DNA from: a virus
Virus record (IMG/VR): IMGVR_UViG_3300007963_000055
Coordinates: 1 to 22,336 of that record
Direction: 5' to 3' (one strand)
DNA length: 22,336 nucleotides
Position 1 is the first letter of the stretch. Every line of letters starts with the position of its first letter. The position numbers were made by a program, and so were the translations under genes. The notes beneath the pieces were generated by a model. The model did no database searches, was not told the DNA's origin, and worked only from the letters and a program-made list of their open reading frames with translations. Shown here in pieces: positions 1 through 10,700 of this stretch.

Positions 1-2126
1 ATACATACGTTGACCCTGACGGAGATGGTAAATACCAATTAGTTGGGGAGGACGGAGAAACTTTATCTGAGGAGTACTATAATGCAGATGGAACTGCGTA
101 TAGCACCTCTTCTGGTGACGGTACTACATATAAAGCCGGTACATACGTTGACCATAACGGAGATGGTATATACCAATACGTTGAGGATGACGGAACTTTA
201 TCTGGGAAATATTTTAATGACCAAGGAGCGCCTTACTATGGTGGTTCTGGAGAGTACGTTGACCCTGACGGAGATGGTAAATACCAAAAAGTTGGGGATG
301 ACGGAACTTTATCTGAGGAATATTATAAGTCAGATGGAAGTGCGTATACCACTGATGACGGTACTATTACTGGTGATGGTACTCCCGCCATACTTGATCT
401 TAGTCAATACTATCCTGTGGATTATGACCCTGACACTTATGAGGGGTCGTTAACTGATATAACTGTAAATGATGGAACTGGGGAAGACCAAACTATAAAA
501 GTACCCTTAGAGTATATTCCTGATACGTACAGATCTACGTTAGATTACATATTAGCTGACACAAGTGCTACTGCGGTACAAAGATATAATTTCTTAGATA
601 CAATGATGAACCCTCCTACCCTTGTTTTTAATGGCCCTAGATTAAATAGTTTTCTTGCTGTTGATGCAGAGGGTAATTATGTAACGCCTATCAACGAAGA
701 CATGCAAGCGGTAATTCTTAGTGCTGGAGATGGAATACAAGTACAGAACATTCCTATTGGTGCTTTTTCACAAGACGCTAAAGATATATTAGCTAGAATA
801 GATACTGATTATTCTGATGTAAAAGAAAGAGCAGAGGTTAAATTTCAATATCTCAACTCTGGGAACTCCCCTTTTACAACTAGTGATGGCAGTGGTACTA
901 CTGATAATGGTGGTAATACCCAACCTGCTAACGCATTTTCGTTAGATAACTTTAGTAAATACGGGTATGACCCTGACACTTATGAGGGGACGTTAACTGA
1001 TATATCTGTAAATCGCGGAAATAATAGGGCAAACGAAACTGCAAGGATACCTTTAGATCTTCTTTCTACAGAGTATCAAAATACAATAAATTATTTAATA
1101 AACGACGCGGTTGATATAGAAGATGGTTTTACTGCCGACCAACAAAGGTTTAATTTCTTAAACACAATGCTAAACCCTCCTACTCTTGGGTTTAGAGAGA
1201 ACAGAATATATAGTTTTCTTGCTCAAGATGCAGATGGTAATTATGTAGCGTATGACCCTGATAACCCCGGAGAAATGCAAGCGGTAATTCTTGATAACGG
1301 GAGTGGAATGCAAGTACAAAATATTCCTATTGGTGTTTTCTCACAAGAAGCTAAAGATACATTAGCTCAAATAGATGCTGATTATTCTGATGTAAAAGAA
1401 AGAGCAGTGGCTAAACTTGCATACCTCAACGACGGTGTCTATAGCTCTCCTAATAATAGTGGTACTACTGGCGGTACTACATATGAAGCCGGTGCATTCG
1501 TTGACCCTGACGGAGATGGTAAATACCAAAAAGTTGGGGAGGATGGTGAAACTTTATCTGAGGAATATTACAAGGAAGATGGAACTGCGTATCCCGCTCC
1601 CACTACCACTACTACCTCCACTACTGGTGCGGGTAATACCACTACCATTGATCCTGTTACAACAAAGACTGTTATTACAGATCCTTCAGATGAGTTTGCT
1701 AATGTTACTGACCGTACTCAAATGCAAACCTTCCCAGATGGTACTGTATACGTGCCCGGTTATGGTATTGGTGACCCTAGCGATCCAGCCGTAAATGAAG
1801 CAATAAATGCTTGGATTGAGAGTCAAATAGGAGGCACAAGTTCTATTGGCTTTAAAAATGGGGGGTATTTAGACGGTATTACTGATGGTATGGCAGATAA
1901 TGTACCTGCTACCATTATTGAGAACAGCCAACCCGCTGCATTAAGTGATGGTGAATTTGTTGTACCTGCGGATGTAGTAAGTCATCTTGGTAATGGTAAT
2001 TCAGATGCAGGTGCTGAACAGTTGTACAGTATGATGGAAGAAGTACGTAGAGCCAGAACTGGAAGCTCAAAACAAGGAAAAGAAATAAACCCTAACGAAT
2101 ATTTACCTTTAAGAGGTATAGCATAA
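1..2126 (+). CDS. Repeat-built putative virion protein, 5' end outside window
   Basis: The frame is open from base 3 to the TAA at 2124-2126 with no stop, so the gene is cut by the left edge. The first start-like codon, GTG at 417, is an internal valine inside the repeats and not the real start. The visible 707 residues alternate two modules. Module A (32-33 residues, core YVDPDGDGKYQ followed by LSEEYY) occurs three times at the left edge and once near 1494. Module B (about 150 residues, opening YDPDTYEG) occurs twice. The DPDGDG core resembles acidic calcium-binding loops, but that is only a resemblance. The C-terminal segment (about 1849-2123; key words GYLDGI, LSDGEFVVPADVVSHLGNG) matches my recollection of a conserved end found in marine phage structural proteins. 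It lies 2 bases before the next gene in an apparent operon. Tail or internal virion component is my inference; no enzyme motif is visible. Confidence 0.8.
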   Translation, partial: TYVDPDGDGKYQLVGEDGETLSEEYYNADGTAYSTSSGDGTTYKAGTYVDHNGDGIYQYVEDDGTLSGKYFNDQGAPYYGGSGEYVDPDGDGKYQKVGDDGTLSEEYYKSDGSAYTTDDGTITGDGTPAILDLSQYYPVDYDPDTYEGSLTDITVNDGTGEDQTIKVPLEYIPDTYRSTLDYILADTSATAVQRYNFLDTMMNPPTLVFNGPRLNSFLAVDAEGNYVTPINEDMQAVILSAGDGIQVQNIPIGAFSQDAKDILARIDTDYSDVKERAEVKFQYLNSGNSPFTTSDGSGTTDNGGNTQPANAFSLDNFSKYGYDPDTYEGTLTDISVNRGNNRANETARIPLDLLSTEYQNTINYLINDAVDIEDGFTADQQRFNFLNTMLNPPTLGFRENRIYSFLAQDADGNYVAYDPDNPGEMQAVILDNGSGMQVQNIPIGVFSQEAKDTLAQIDADYSDVKERAVAKLAYLNDGVYSSPNNSGTTGGTTYEAGAFVDPDGDGKYQKVGEDGETLSEEYYKEDGTAYPAPTTTTTSTTGAGNTTTIDPVTTKTVITDPSDEFANVTDRTQMQTFPDGTVYVPGYGIGDPSDPAVNEAINAWIESQIGGTSSIGFKNGGYLDGITDGMADNVPATIIENSQPAALSDGEFVVPADVVSHLGNGNSDAGAEQLYSMMEEVRRARTGSSKQGKEINPNEYLPLRGIA
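3..347 (+). repeat. Three in-frame copies of a 32-33-codon repeat (module A)
   Basis: The copies are at 3-101, 141-236 and 252-347, all in the frame of the surrounding gene. Each encodes a tyrosine or aromatic, VD, an acidic-glycine loop (DPDGDG or DHNGDG), a YQ pair, an acidic DDG or EDG turn and an EEYY-like segment ending in an AY or PY pair. The middle copy is the most diverged. Short Gly/Thr/Ser linkers separate the copies. Confidence 0.9.
423..1436 (+). repeat. Tandem duplication of a ~150-residue domain (module B)
   Basis: Copy 1 is at 423-863 (147 codons) and copy 2 at 966-1436 (157 codons). Both open with YDPDTYEG and share RFNFL or RYNFL, MxNPPTL, the stretch QVQNIPIG, then FSQ(D/E)AKD and YSDVKERA. 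Copy 2 has small insertions, for example around 1250-1270. The divergence is spread along the length, so this is an old duplication inside the gene and not a recent assembly artefact. Confidence 0.9.
1494..1592 (+). repeat. Fourth, displaced copy of module A
   Basis: This copy encodes the same VDPDGDGKYQ core and LSEEYY segment as the copies at 3-347, and is nearly identical to the first and third at protein level. It lies after the second module B. It is also preceded by the same linker type (GTTYEAG here, GTTYKAG before the copy at 141), so the repeat unit probably includes the linker. Confidence 0.9.
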
Positions 2127-2128
2127 CT

Positions 2129-3013
2129 ATGTCTGAATCTAATATTGCTCCGTACACTCCCCCTGCACCAAGTAATCTTGGGTTTGAATCAAACTTATCA
2201 GGGTATGTTGGCCCTTATGTTACTGACATGCTTGGACGGGGCAGAGCCGCAGCATCTCAACCTTATATTCCTTATACAGGCCCATTAACTGCAGGGGCTA
2301 CAGCTTTACAAGATACAGTTACTACAGGGTTATCTGGTTTAACTGATCCTACTACAGGTATGGGTACATATACGCCCATGTCATTTACAGCAGATCTTGA
2401 AACCCCCTATGATGTAACTGATCCGTTGAATGAGGAAAAAACTAGAACTATTGGCACTGTTGCAGAACAGTACATGAACCCCTACCTACAAGCTTCTTTA
2501 CGCCCTCAGTTAGATGAATTAACACGCCAAGCAACAATACAACGTCTGGGTAACGCTCAGAGGCTAACCGGAGCAGGTGCTTATGGTGGTTCTCGTCAGG
2601 CAATTATGGATGCAGAACTTGACCGTAATTTGTTACGTAGTCAAAGTGATGTTCTTGATAAAGGGTATGCCTCTGCTTACGATAAAGGGATAGCGCAATT
2701 TAACAGAGAGCAGGATGCTCAAAGAATGGCTCAGGATTTTGCTAACAGGTACGGATTTGATGTATTAAGCGCACAAGCACAAGCAGGTGAAGCCCAAAGA
2801 GGTATACTCAGTGAAGGTATAAAAGCTGACTATGGGCAGTTTATCGAAGAAAGAGATTACCCATTAAAATCAACACAATATATGCAATCTTTATTGCAAG
2901 AATTACCGCTAGAAGCTCGTCAGACTATGTACTCTGAACCTAGCTCCTTTAGTCAAGGAATGGGTGCAACAGGGGGCATATTAGGACTACTTAAAGATCT
3001 AGGATTACTATAA
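2129..3013 (+). CDS. Putative phage structural protein, 294 aa
   Basis: The ATG lies 2 bases after the preceding stop; an AGAGGT purine block about a dozen bases upstream can serve as ribosome binding site. The stop overlaps the next start (TAATG at 3011-3015), which implies coupled translation. Residues about 1-110 are Pro/Gly/Thr-rich. Residues 115-205 carry a motif I recall from virion proteins of uncultured marine phages: YMNPYLQ, a charged helix, GAGAYGGSRQA at 148-158, then helices rich in Arg/Gln/Ala. Residues 160-250 look helical and the C-terminus is Gly/Leu-rich. No signal peptide, transmembrane segment or catalytic motif is visible. The position between two other repeat-rich virion candidates supports a structural role; the precise part is not known to me. 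Confidence 0.75.
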   Translation: MSESNIAPYTPPAPSNLGFESNLSGYVGPYVTDMLGRGRAAASQPYIPYTGPLTAGATALQDTVTTGLSGLTDPTTGMGTYTPMSFTADLETPYDVTDPLNEEKTRTIGTVAEQYMNPYLQASLRPQLDELTRQATIQRLGNAQRLTGAGAYGGSRQAIMDAELDRNLLRSQSDVLDKGYASAYDKGIAQFNREQDAQRMAQDFANRYGFDVLSAQAQAGEAQRGILSEGIKADYGQFIEERDYPLKSTQYMQSLLQELPLEARQTMYSEPSSFSQGMGATGGILGLLKDLGLL

Positions 3014-4764
3014 TGGCTATGACAAATTATGAAATGGGTGCTATTACTACGCCTCCTTTAAGTACGCAGTTAGATCAGTTAAATACTGCGCTTGCAAACA
3101 ACCCTAGAAGAGCACAGCAGATGGCTAATGTGCCTAGACCTACGATAGATGCTCTTGTAGCTCAAAGGGTGCTAAATGATACGGCAAAGAAAAAACGTGA
3201 GGTAGAAGAAGAGTTATTTGTTAATAGAACAGGTGATCCACAAACCACAGTAAATGATGATCTTAAAATGCGTAATGTTGCGCTGGCAAAAGATTTGACT
3301 AATTTAGAAATGGGTAAAGCTGGGCAAGTAGGTGCATTAGCGCAACAACAACAAAGACCTCCCGGTGCAGGTATTGGAAATATACTCCCCGGAAACAGAC
3401 CTCCTATGGGTAGACCTCCTATGGGTGGCCCTCCTATGGGTAGACCTCCTATGGGTAGACCTCCTATGGGTAGACCTCCTATGGGTAGCCCCACTGGGGG
3501 AGTAAACATGTTAGCTGCAAATAATATGAGAGGTATGCCTAGTGGGGGCATCACTCAACGGCCTTCTCCTATGCCCATGCCCACGGCGCGAGCTGCTGGA
3601 GGGGGGTTAGTAGCTTTTAACGAAGGTAATCTTGTAGAGGTAGATGCAGAAAAACCTGATAGAAAAGACGTTGCAGACGCACTGCAGGGGAACAGAAATG
3701 CGGAGAGCACAGGATTAACAGGAGATAGCGCAGGAGTTGTAGGTTTTCTACAAAGTGCATACGATAGAAGAGAAGCAGCACAAAATGCTGCAAGGCAAAA
3801 AGTCTTAGATAAAGTAGCCGCAGATAAAGGTGTTTTTAGTGACGCTGTTATTAACAGGTTACTTGCTTTTGGTGGGACAGAGAATATTGCACAGGGGTTT
3901 ATAAGATCAGGAGAGGCAGGACAACGGTATAGAAGAGAACAAGAGGCTAGAACGCAAAGAGAATTAGAGCGTATAGACAAGCAAGAATCTGGTTTAGATG
4001 CTTTAATTTCACAGGCACTGCTTGGTGCTGGGGAGCTAAAGCAAAAAGAAATACAAACAGCGGCTACAATAGATATATCTATTAAAGAGTTAGAACTTAA
4101 AAGAGATCAATATGACGCTAATACAGAGTTTGAAAACAAGAAACTAGATATGTTAATAGATAGACTTGATTTTGACATTGATAATGAAGGAGAAAAAAGA
4201 AGACTTGAAGGATTGCGAACTGCCGCAGATACAGCCTATAAAGAAGCAACGGTAGCTGTAAATAAATATAAAGCTGATACGGATCGTGATGAGTTAGCAG
4301 TCAGATTGGCAGCGCATAGAAATGATTATATACGTCAAATGACAGCTTTAATGAGCAGCGCACTACCTACTGACCCAACAGAACTAGAAACTAAAATTAT
4401 TGATTTAGTTGAGGGCTTTTCTATACGACTCAAGAACGACCTAGAAACCATGGGAGTTGGCGGAGAATTTCCACCCCTTGATGAAAGTACGGGTAGAGTA
4501 ACTAATAAGCTTACTGACGAAGAGATACAAAAAATTGTTGACGAGTACTTAAAGAAAAACCAACCTACTGGTGATGGGAATAAAGGTAGTAGTGCAACTG
4601 ACAGTACTGAAAGTGGTAATGAAGGTATAGCAGCGTTAAACAGCGGGCCAACTAATTATCAATCAGGGCCACTCCGACCAACGCCAGAAGAAATAAAACG
4701 ACTGCAGCTTGGACTGCAAGAAGAACCTTCTCCTAACTCAAATCTAGGTATAGCAGCACGATAA
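3013..4764 (+). CDS. Putative virion protein with RPPMG repeats and long coiled coil, 583 aa
   Basis: The start ATG overlaps the preceding stop. The layout is an N-terminal helical region (1-110), a Gln-rich run, six RPPMG-type pentapeptides at 129-158, a Gly-rich hinge containing GGGLVAFNEG near 194-206, then a long charged helical region (about 235-440, many Glu/Lys/Arg and heptad-like spacing) and a polar C-terminal tail. This composition (disordered proline linker between helical blocks) suits a structural or scaffold-like part of the particle. The GGLVAF-type hinge is one I associate with marine phage virion proteins. No enzymatic signature is seen. It sits 10 bases before the giant internal protein gene. 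Function is unknown; the virion assignment comes from context. Confidence 0.75.
   Translation: MAMTNYEMGAITTPPLSTQLDQLNTALANNPRRAQQMANVPRPTIDALVAQRVLNDTAKKKREVEEELFVNRTGDPQTTVNDDLKMRNVALAKDLTNLEMGKAGQVGALAQQQQRPPGAGIGNILPGNRPPMGRPPMGGPPMGRPPMGRPPMGRPPMGSPTGGVNMLAANNMRGMPSGGITQRPSPMPMPTARAAGGGLVAFNEGNLVEVDAEKPDRKDVADALQGNRNAESTGLTGDSAGVVGFLQSAYDRREAAQNAARQKVLDKVAADKGVFSDAVINRLLAFGGTENIAQGFIRSGEAGQRYRREQEARTQRELERIDKQESGLDALISQALLGAGELKQKEIQTAATIDISIKELELKRDQYDANTEFENKKLDMLIDRLDFDIDNEGEKRRLEGLRTAADTAYKEATVAVNKYKADTDRDELAVRLAAHRNDYIRQMTALMSSALPTDPTELETKIIDLVEGFSIRLKNDLETMGVGGEFPPLDESTGRVTNKLTDEEIQKIVDEYLKKNQPTGDGNKGSSATDSTESGNEGIAALNSGPTNYQSGPLRPTPEEIKRLQLGLQEEPSPNSNLGIAAR
3397..3486 (+). repeat. 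Six tandem 15-bp units encoding RPPMG
   Basis: The unit AGACCTCCTATGGGT occurs six times head to tail. Copies 1, 2, 4, 5 and 6 are identical and copy 3 starts GGC instead of AGA (Gly for Arg). Being a multiple of three, gain or loss of a unit keeps the frame. Identity at wobble positions suggests recent expansion by slippage. Confidence 0.95.
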
Positions 4765-4774
4765 AGAGGTACCT

Positions 4775-7700
4775 ATGAGTGCTCAAGAAGAAGACTTAGA
4801 TACCCCTAAAACTCTAGCTGAACTTGTTGGAGCCGCTTTTGTTGCCCCTATGAAAGCAGAAGCTGCAGAAAAAGCTCGTAGAAGAGAAGCTGAAGTTGGC
4901 CCTAGATCAGGTATAGGTGCTGCATTTGCAACGGGTGTAGATAGAGCAGGTTTATATACCGGACAAGGCGGGGAAGCCATAGCATCACTGCTTGATGACT
5001 ATGAAGCAACTGAAGATTTTGCAGCTTGGTTAGATGCCCTTTCTAAAGAACAAATTGCAGAAGAAACCGCGCAAATTGAAGCCCTGCAACAATATCGAAC
5101 TTCCCGTGAAGATATAGGTTGGGGCAGTGCAGATGAAATTGCATCAGGTATTTCCTATTACGGAGAAGCTTTTGTAGAACAACTTCCTTTATTAGGCGCA
5201 GGAATTGCAGGTACCGTTGGCGCTGCATATGTACTTCCCTTATTAGGAGCAAGCGCAGCCGTAACCGCTGCAGGTGCTGCCACTGCAGGTGCTGCTACTC
5301 AAGTTCCGTACTTTTTTGGCTCTAATATAACAAGACAAAAAGAAGAAGGTAGAAGTGTTGAGGAAGTAGAGTACGCGGATGCTGCAGGTGCTGCCGTGCT
5401 TCAATCTGTGGCTTCTCAAGCGGCTACTTTAGTTGGATTAAAACTTGTTCCTAAAATTGGAAAAGAAGCTACAGACAATTTAATGAGGAATATTGGTAAA
5501 GCCGGGGAAGGGCTATTTACCGTACCAAAATCAAGACTAGGGAGTGCAGCAAAAGGAGCAGGGTTTACTGGGGTAGCAGAAGGACTTACTGAAGCGGGAC
5601 AGCAAGCTTTAGAAAGATGGCAAGCGGGTTTGTCCTTAACTAGTGATGAGGCTATAGAAGAATACAGAGTTGCTTTGATTGATGGAGCCGTTCTTGGGGG
5701 TATATTTGGGGGATCAACAGGTGCGTTAGGTATTGATACTCTCTCTATGGTTGAAAAAGGAGAGACAGCAAAAGCAATAGAACAAAAACTTGGTGGTTTA
5801 GATACAAAATTAGCGGGAGAATTAGAAACCGTAGGAGAAGATGCACCTGCTTGGAAATCAGCGCAACTTAGTGGAGAGATACGGTCTGAAGCATATTTTG
5901 AAGACGCAGAAGCTCATTACGAGTTAGAAGTTGCTAAGGGTAGGGAACCTGAAGAAGTTAAAGCAGAAATAGCAGCAGAACTAGAAAGAGTTTTGTTGAT
6001 AGAAGCAGATCGTGGAGCAGCACCAACACCGCTACAAGCTAAAGATGCTTTCAGTTCAATACAAGAAAAAGAACAAGCTGCTGTTGCTAACTTTGTTGGA
6101 AGTTTAGGAAGCGCAGAAGTACAAAAAGGTCGCCCTGATCTTGAACCAGAATTAACCCCAATAGAAAAAGTCGATGCTGATCCTGTTAGTGGTGCCCCTG
6201 TTGCTGCTGATCCTGTTAGTGGTGCCCCTGTTGTTGCTGCTGATCCTGATGCCGATGCTGGTACTACTAGTACTGTTAACGATATAAATGAGGCGTGGGA
6301 AACATATGCACAAGCTACACAAGAAGGTACTCTTCGTGACGTTACTGATGCTACTGATAGTGCTGGCGCTGTAGCACAACAAGACACTGATACCACCGAA
6401 GCTCTTTTAAAAGAAGCTGCCGAGGAAGAAGCAAAAACAGGAGTTGTTCCTACAAAATATACATATGAAACGCTAGTTGCTGTTAACGAAGATAGGGATA
6501 TTCTTAGTGATGCTCAAGTAGCAGAAGCGCGAGTTGTATTAGAGGCAATAGAAAATGTAGAAGCTGACCCTAGAAATGGCGCGGCTCCAATTAGTTTTTT
6601 TAATGCTGTAGAAGGGGTAATTAAAAACCCTGAAGATAAAAACATAGCCGCTCAAATTAAAACTCGTTTATCTCAACTTTCACAAGCTGGAGTTTCGTTA
6701 CCTAACATAGTTGTTGATGATATCCCTGTTTCTAAAGTAGATACTACCAATGAAAATGTAGTTACTGCTGGGCAATATGATTCTGCACAAAATACTATCT
6801 ACTTAGACCCTATAACAGGTGGATTAGGTAACGAAACAATACTGCATGAATTTGCACATGCCGTCTTAGTGCCCGCAGTAAGTATAGGGCGAAGACAACC
6901 TGCAAACTCTCCTTTAAAGAAAACGGTTAGTGAATTAGATGTAATTCAAAATATAATTGAAAAAGAAGTTGGGAAAGAACTTGATCAATATGCTGTTATA
7001 AAAAAAGGTAAAAAAGAATATGAAGTTCCAGAAGGAGTAGAGCTACCCCCTGCATTAGAAGATATAGCGCAAGGCAGTAATGTATTTGCTAATGCAGATG
7101 AGACTCTAGCGTGGACACTAACTAACCCTAAAGCTAAAGAGTATTTAGAAAGTATTGTTGTGCCTGAAAAATCTCTTGTAAGTAAAGGGGGCAGAATAAA
7201 AAACTTATGGGATGCTTTTGTTGATTGGGCAGCTAGACTAATTGGAATTCAACCTAAAGATACAACTGCTTTAGCTAAAGTGTTAGATGTATCAAATCAA
7301 CTTTTTAAAGCAGATTTAGATACTATCGTTGGGGGAATGGATGCTTTTGTAGAAAGTAGAAAAGGAGTAGCTCCAACGCCTATAAGAATAGGTACTATGA
7401 AAGACCTTATGGGTTTTCTTGCAAAGAAAAAAGAAGCCATATTTACGCCAAAAGCAGAAACAAAAGATAAACCAAAAGTTAAACTAGAAGCAAAACCAAA
7501 AAAGTTAAAAAAATTAAAAACTACATCAACCGCTGAAAAAGTTGCAAAAGCTAAGGTAGCTAGGAAGGAATACGATAACGCTTCTCAGAAAGCAATGGCA
7601 AATACAATTCTTCGTGTTATTGACAAAAATACACAGCAAGAAATGGAAGCCGCTAATGAAGCTCCAGACAGGTTTAGGCCAGATGAAACTACTGTTTCTG

Positions 7701-10700
7701 AATACTTACCTATCGGAGACATAAACAAAATAAATACTTTGTTAAATAATGAAGAGTCAGCATTATTAGAAGGTAAAAATAAAAACAAAAAAACTCCTGC
7801 AAGTGCTGCTTGGAATTATTTTAAAGGGTATAAAAAACCTGAATCTGCGTTAAGAGAATTAGCATGGGGGATAGGTGTCGGTGCAGAAGCCAACCCTGCT
7901 TTTTCAAGAGTATCAAAAAAAGTTTTAGCTAGTCCAGAAGAAGGAAAGATAGGAGAGTATTTTCTATCTCCTTGGGAAGAAGCCTTCTTCACTGACACAG
8001 GAGGAGAGAACACCATACTCTTTCTTGATTGGGCAGAAAATAATCTTTCTAAAACAGCCTTAGTTAAATTAAAACAATCAACTGAAATATTTAAACGCAG
8101 AAATGACAGGATAACTAGTTTACCCAGTGCGACAAACAAAATTCAAACTGACAAAAAAGATCCTTTTGATCCTTCTTTTGCTTCTGAAGTTAGAACAATA
8201 GACCCAGAAAGTTCTGAAGGAGCGTACATTGCTACATATATTGATTGGGATAAACGCCAAAGAACAATAGATACTGAAGCGGCACGTAAATTTACTACTA
8301 AAAAGCGAAGAACAGCGGAAAGAAAAGCAATACAAACGTCTCTTAAAGGCGCAAAAATTAAAAGAAATATAAACCTTAATTCTCTTGAAAAAGAAGAAAT
8401 TAGCATTCAAAAAGATGCGCTAGAGCAAGGAAATATAACTCAGAAGGAGTATGACACTAAAGTAAAAAACCTAAAAGAAGAGTACGATGCTGCAAGACAG
8501 ATAGATAAACTTCAAGATGTTGAGGCTACTCTTGAAGCAGAACTAATTAATATTTTAGCAGGGCTGGATAATTCCTTACCACTTACTATAGAAGCTGCTA
8601 AAGAGCTAGATATGCTAGTAGATCCTAAACTAGTAGCTGCATTAGAAGCGCGTAAGAAAAAAGATACTGGTGCAACGGTAGCGTTACAGTACATATTCAG
8701 TACAACTAGTGATAAGAACATTAAGCGTGTAGTACGAGCTTTCCATGCTCAAATAGTTAAAAACCCAGTTAAAATAGTACTAACAGATAAACCACTACTC
8801 GATGCTGATGGAATTGCTGTAGCTAGTAAGTACGATCACGGCACCAAAACAATAACGATCAATAAAGAGTATTTGAACACTCGTGCGTTATTGCACGAAT
8901 TGGCCCACGCTGTAACCTTTGAAACTATTAAAGGGGACAAGAAAAACAAAATACCCGCTGTAAAAGATCTTAATAATCTCTACGAAAATGTTAAAGATAT
9001 TATTGGGGATGTATATGGCACCTTCAATCTTGAAGAATTTGTGGCAGAAGCTTTTAGTAATGTTGAATTCAGGCGCAGATTGGCGGGTATAAACCCTGAA
9101 GGAAAGCCAGTAAACGCGCTTCAAAAATTTACTACTGTGATACGTAGGCTTCTTAATAGCGTTCTTAGGTTCCTAAACATAGCAGACCCTAAACCCATAA
9201 CTGCTACAGCTTTAGATCAAGTAGACCAAATACTTAATGGTATCGTCCCTCCTGTTACAGATATTGATTCTGCTCTTAGCGGGGCTACTGCAGCAAACGT
9301 AGTAGAGAGAGTAATGTCATTAGTAGCGGAGTCTTCCGCAGATCACGCAGAGATAGCTAGAGAACCAAAAGCTACTAATCTTTTATATCGTCAGTTAGTG
9401 AACTCTTCTGCCCATGTCCAACGAATGTTTTCTCTTTTTGCGTCAAATCAAACTTTTGCTGATATGGCAAACAGAGTTGGTTTAAAAGATATGTTAGATA
9501 TAGATAAACTATTGATGCGAACTAAAGGTGCAACAGACAAAGTAGCTAGAGAAATAGAGGTTATTGTTACTGCGTATGATAAATGGGCGACTAAAGCTGG
9601 GGTAGAAGGAGTTCAAGCCTTTAACGATGCAATTTACCATAAGGACTTTGGGGCTACTATCGAACAAGTAGATATCTCTTTAACTAAAGCTGAAGCTATA
9701 AAAAAATACGGTAAAAATTCTGATAAATTTGGTATATGGGAACAACAACGTCCTACGTGGAATAAGTTACGCACCATAGTTGTAGATGGTAAAAACGGAC
9801 ACGATATATATAAAATGTTTAATGGGTACTACGCACGTAAGTACTTAGAGTTACGTGACTTACTTACAGGACGTGTGACTGATTTAATTAAAGAAGCAAA
9901 TAAAGGTAAGCCTAAAGCAAGTATTCAAAAAGACCTTGATAAGATAAAGAAAGATATTCTTGCTCCTTTGTTTGAAAAACAACCTTTGGAAGTATATTTC
10001 CCCCTTGTTAGGAATGGAACTTATGCAGTGGGGTTTTCTGTGTATTCTGAAGCTGTTGATCCAGATACCGGGTTTATTCCTCCTAGACAACAATTTACAT
10101 ATGAACTTTATCGCACTTTTGATGAAGCCCAACAACGTATAGATTCGCTTCGGGAAGCAGTTACAAAAGTAGAAAACAAAAAGAAAAAGAAAGAAACACT
10201 TACCCAACAAGAAAGGTGGCTTGAAGCTGTAGATCTTAGCACCCTTAATACAACCCCTGAAGATATAAATGTAAAAAGAGAAAGCCTAAATGATCTCCGG
10301 GTTAACCAAGAAGTAACTCAAAAAGTATTTACCCTAATTAAAGGAGCAGACGAAGAAACAAAACAACAAGTAACTGATATGTTTATTAATTTGTTGCCTG
10401 AATACTCATTCGCTAAACAATTACAAACACGAAAAGTTACTCCGGGGTTTATAGATAACTCGTTGTTTGCACTTCAAACCAAAGGGAGATCTCTAGGTAT
10501 TCAATTAGAGCGACTAAAAATAGGCCCAGACGCAGATAAACTTAGGAACAGAATAAAAAATGCTGTAGCTCCGAAAGGTGTAACTGAATTTGAAGATAGG
10601 TTGTTTAAATCTGTTAAGCAAATAGCAGAACAAAAAGTACAAGATCTTATGTCCCCGCCTGATGTTAGTGAGATGGATAAATGGGCAAGTAGAGCAAACG

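Noticed and set aside
9-40. TTGACC boxes as promoters in the first gene
   Set aside because: They come from the repeated Val-Asp-Pro codons; the AT-rich hexamer that follows lies at a spacing of about 13, too short for a sigma-70 promoter.
417-419. GTG at 417 as the start of the first gene
   Set aside because: The same frame is open and encodes clear repeat modules from base 3, so this GTG is an internal valine codon.
43-453. Plus-strand 136-aa frame at the left edge
   Set aside because: It overlaps the repeat-coding frame in another register; its repetitive Leu/Met/Thr composition is a by-product of the repeats.
3397-3486. CRISPR-like repeat array
   Set aside because: Units are 15 bp with no spacers and encode an in-frame pentapeptide repeat.
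3162-3554. Minus-strand 130-aa frame rich in IGGLP repeats
   Set aside because: It is the antisense reading of the RPPMG repeat tract, with no ribosome binding site or neighbouring gene on that strand.
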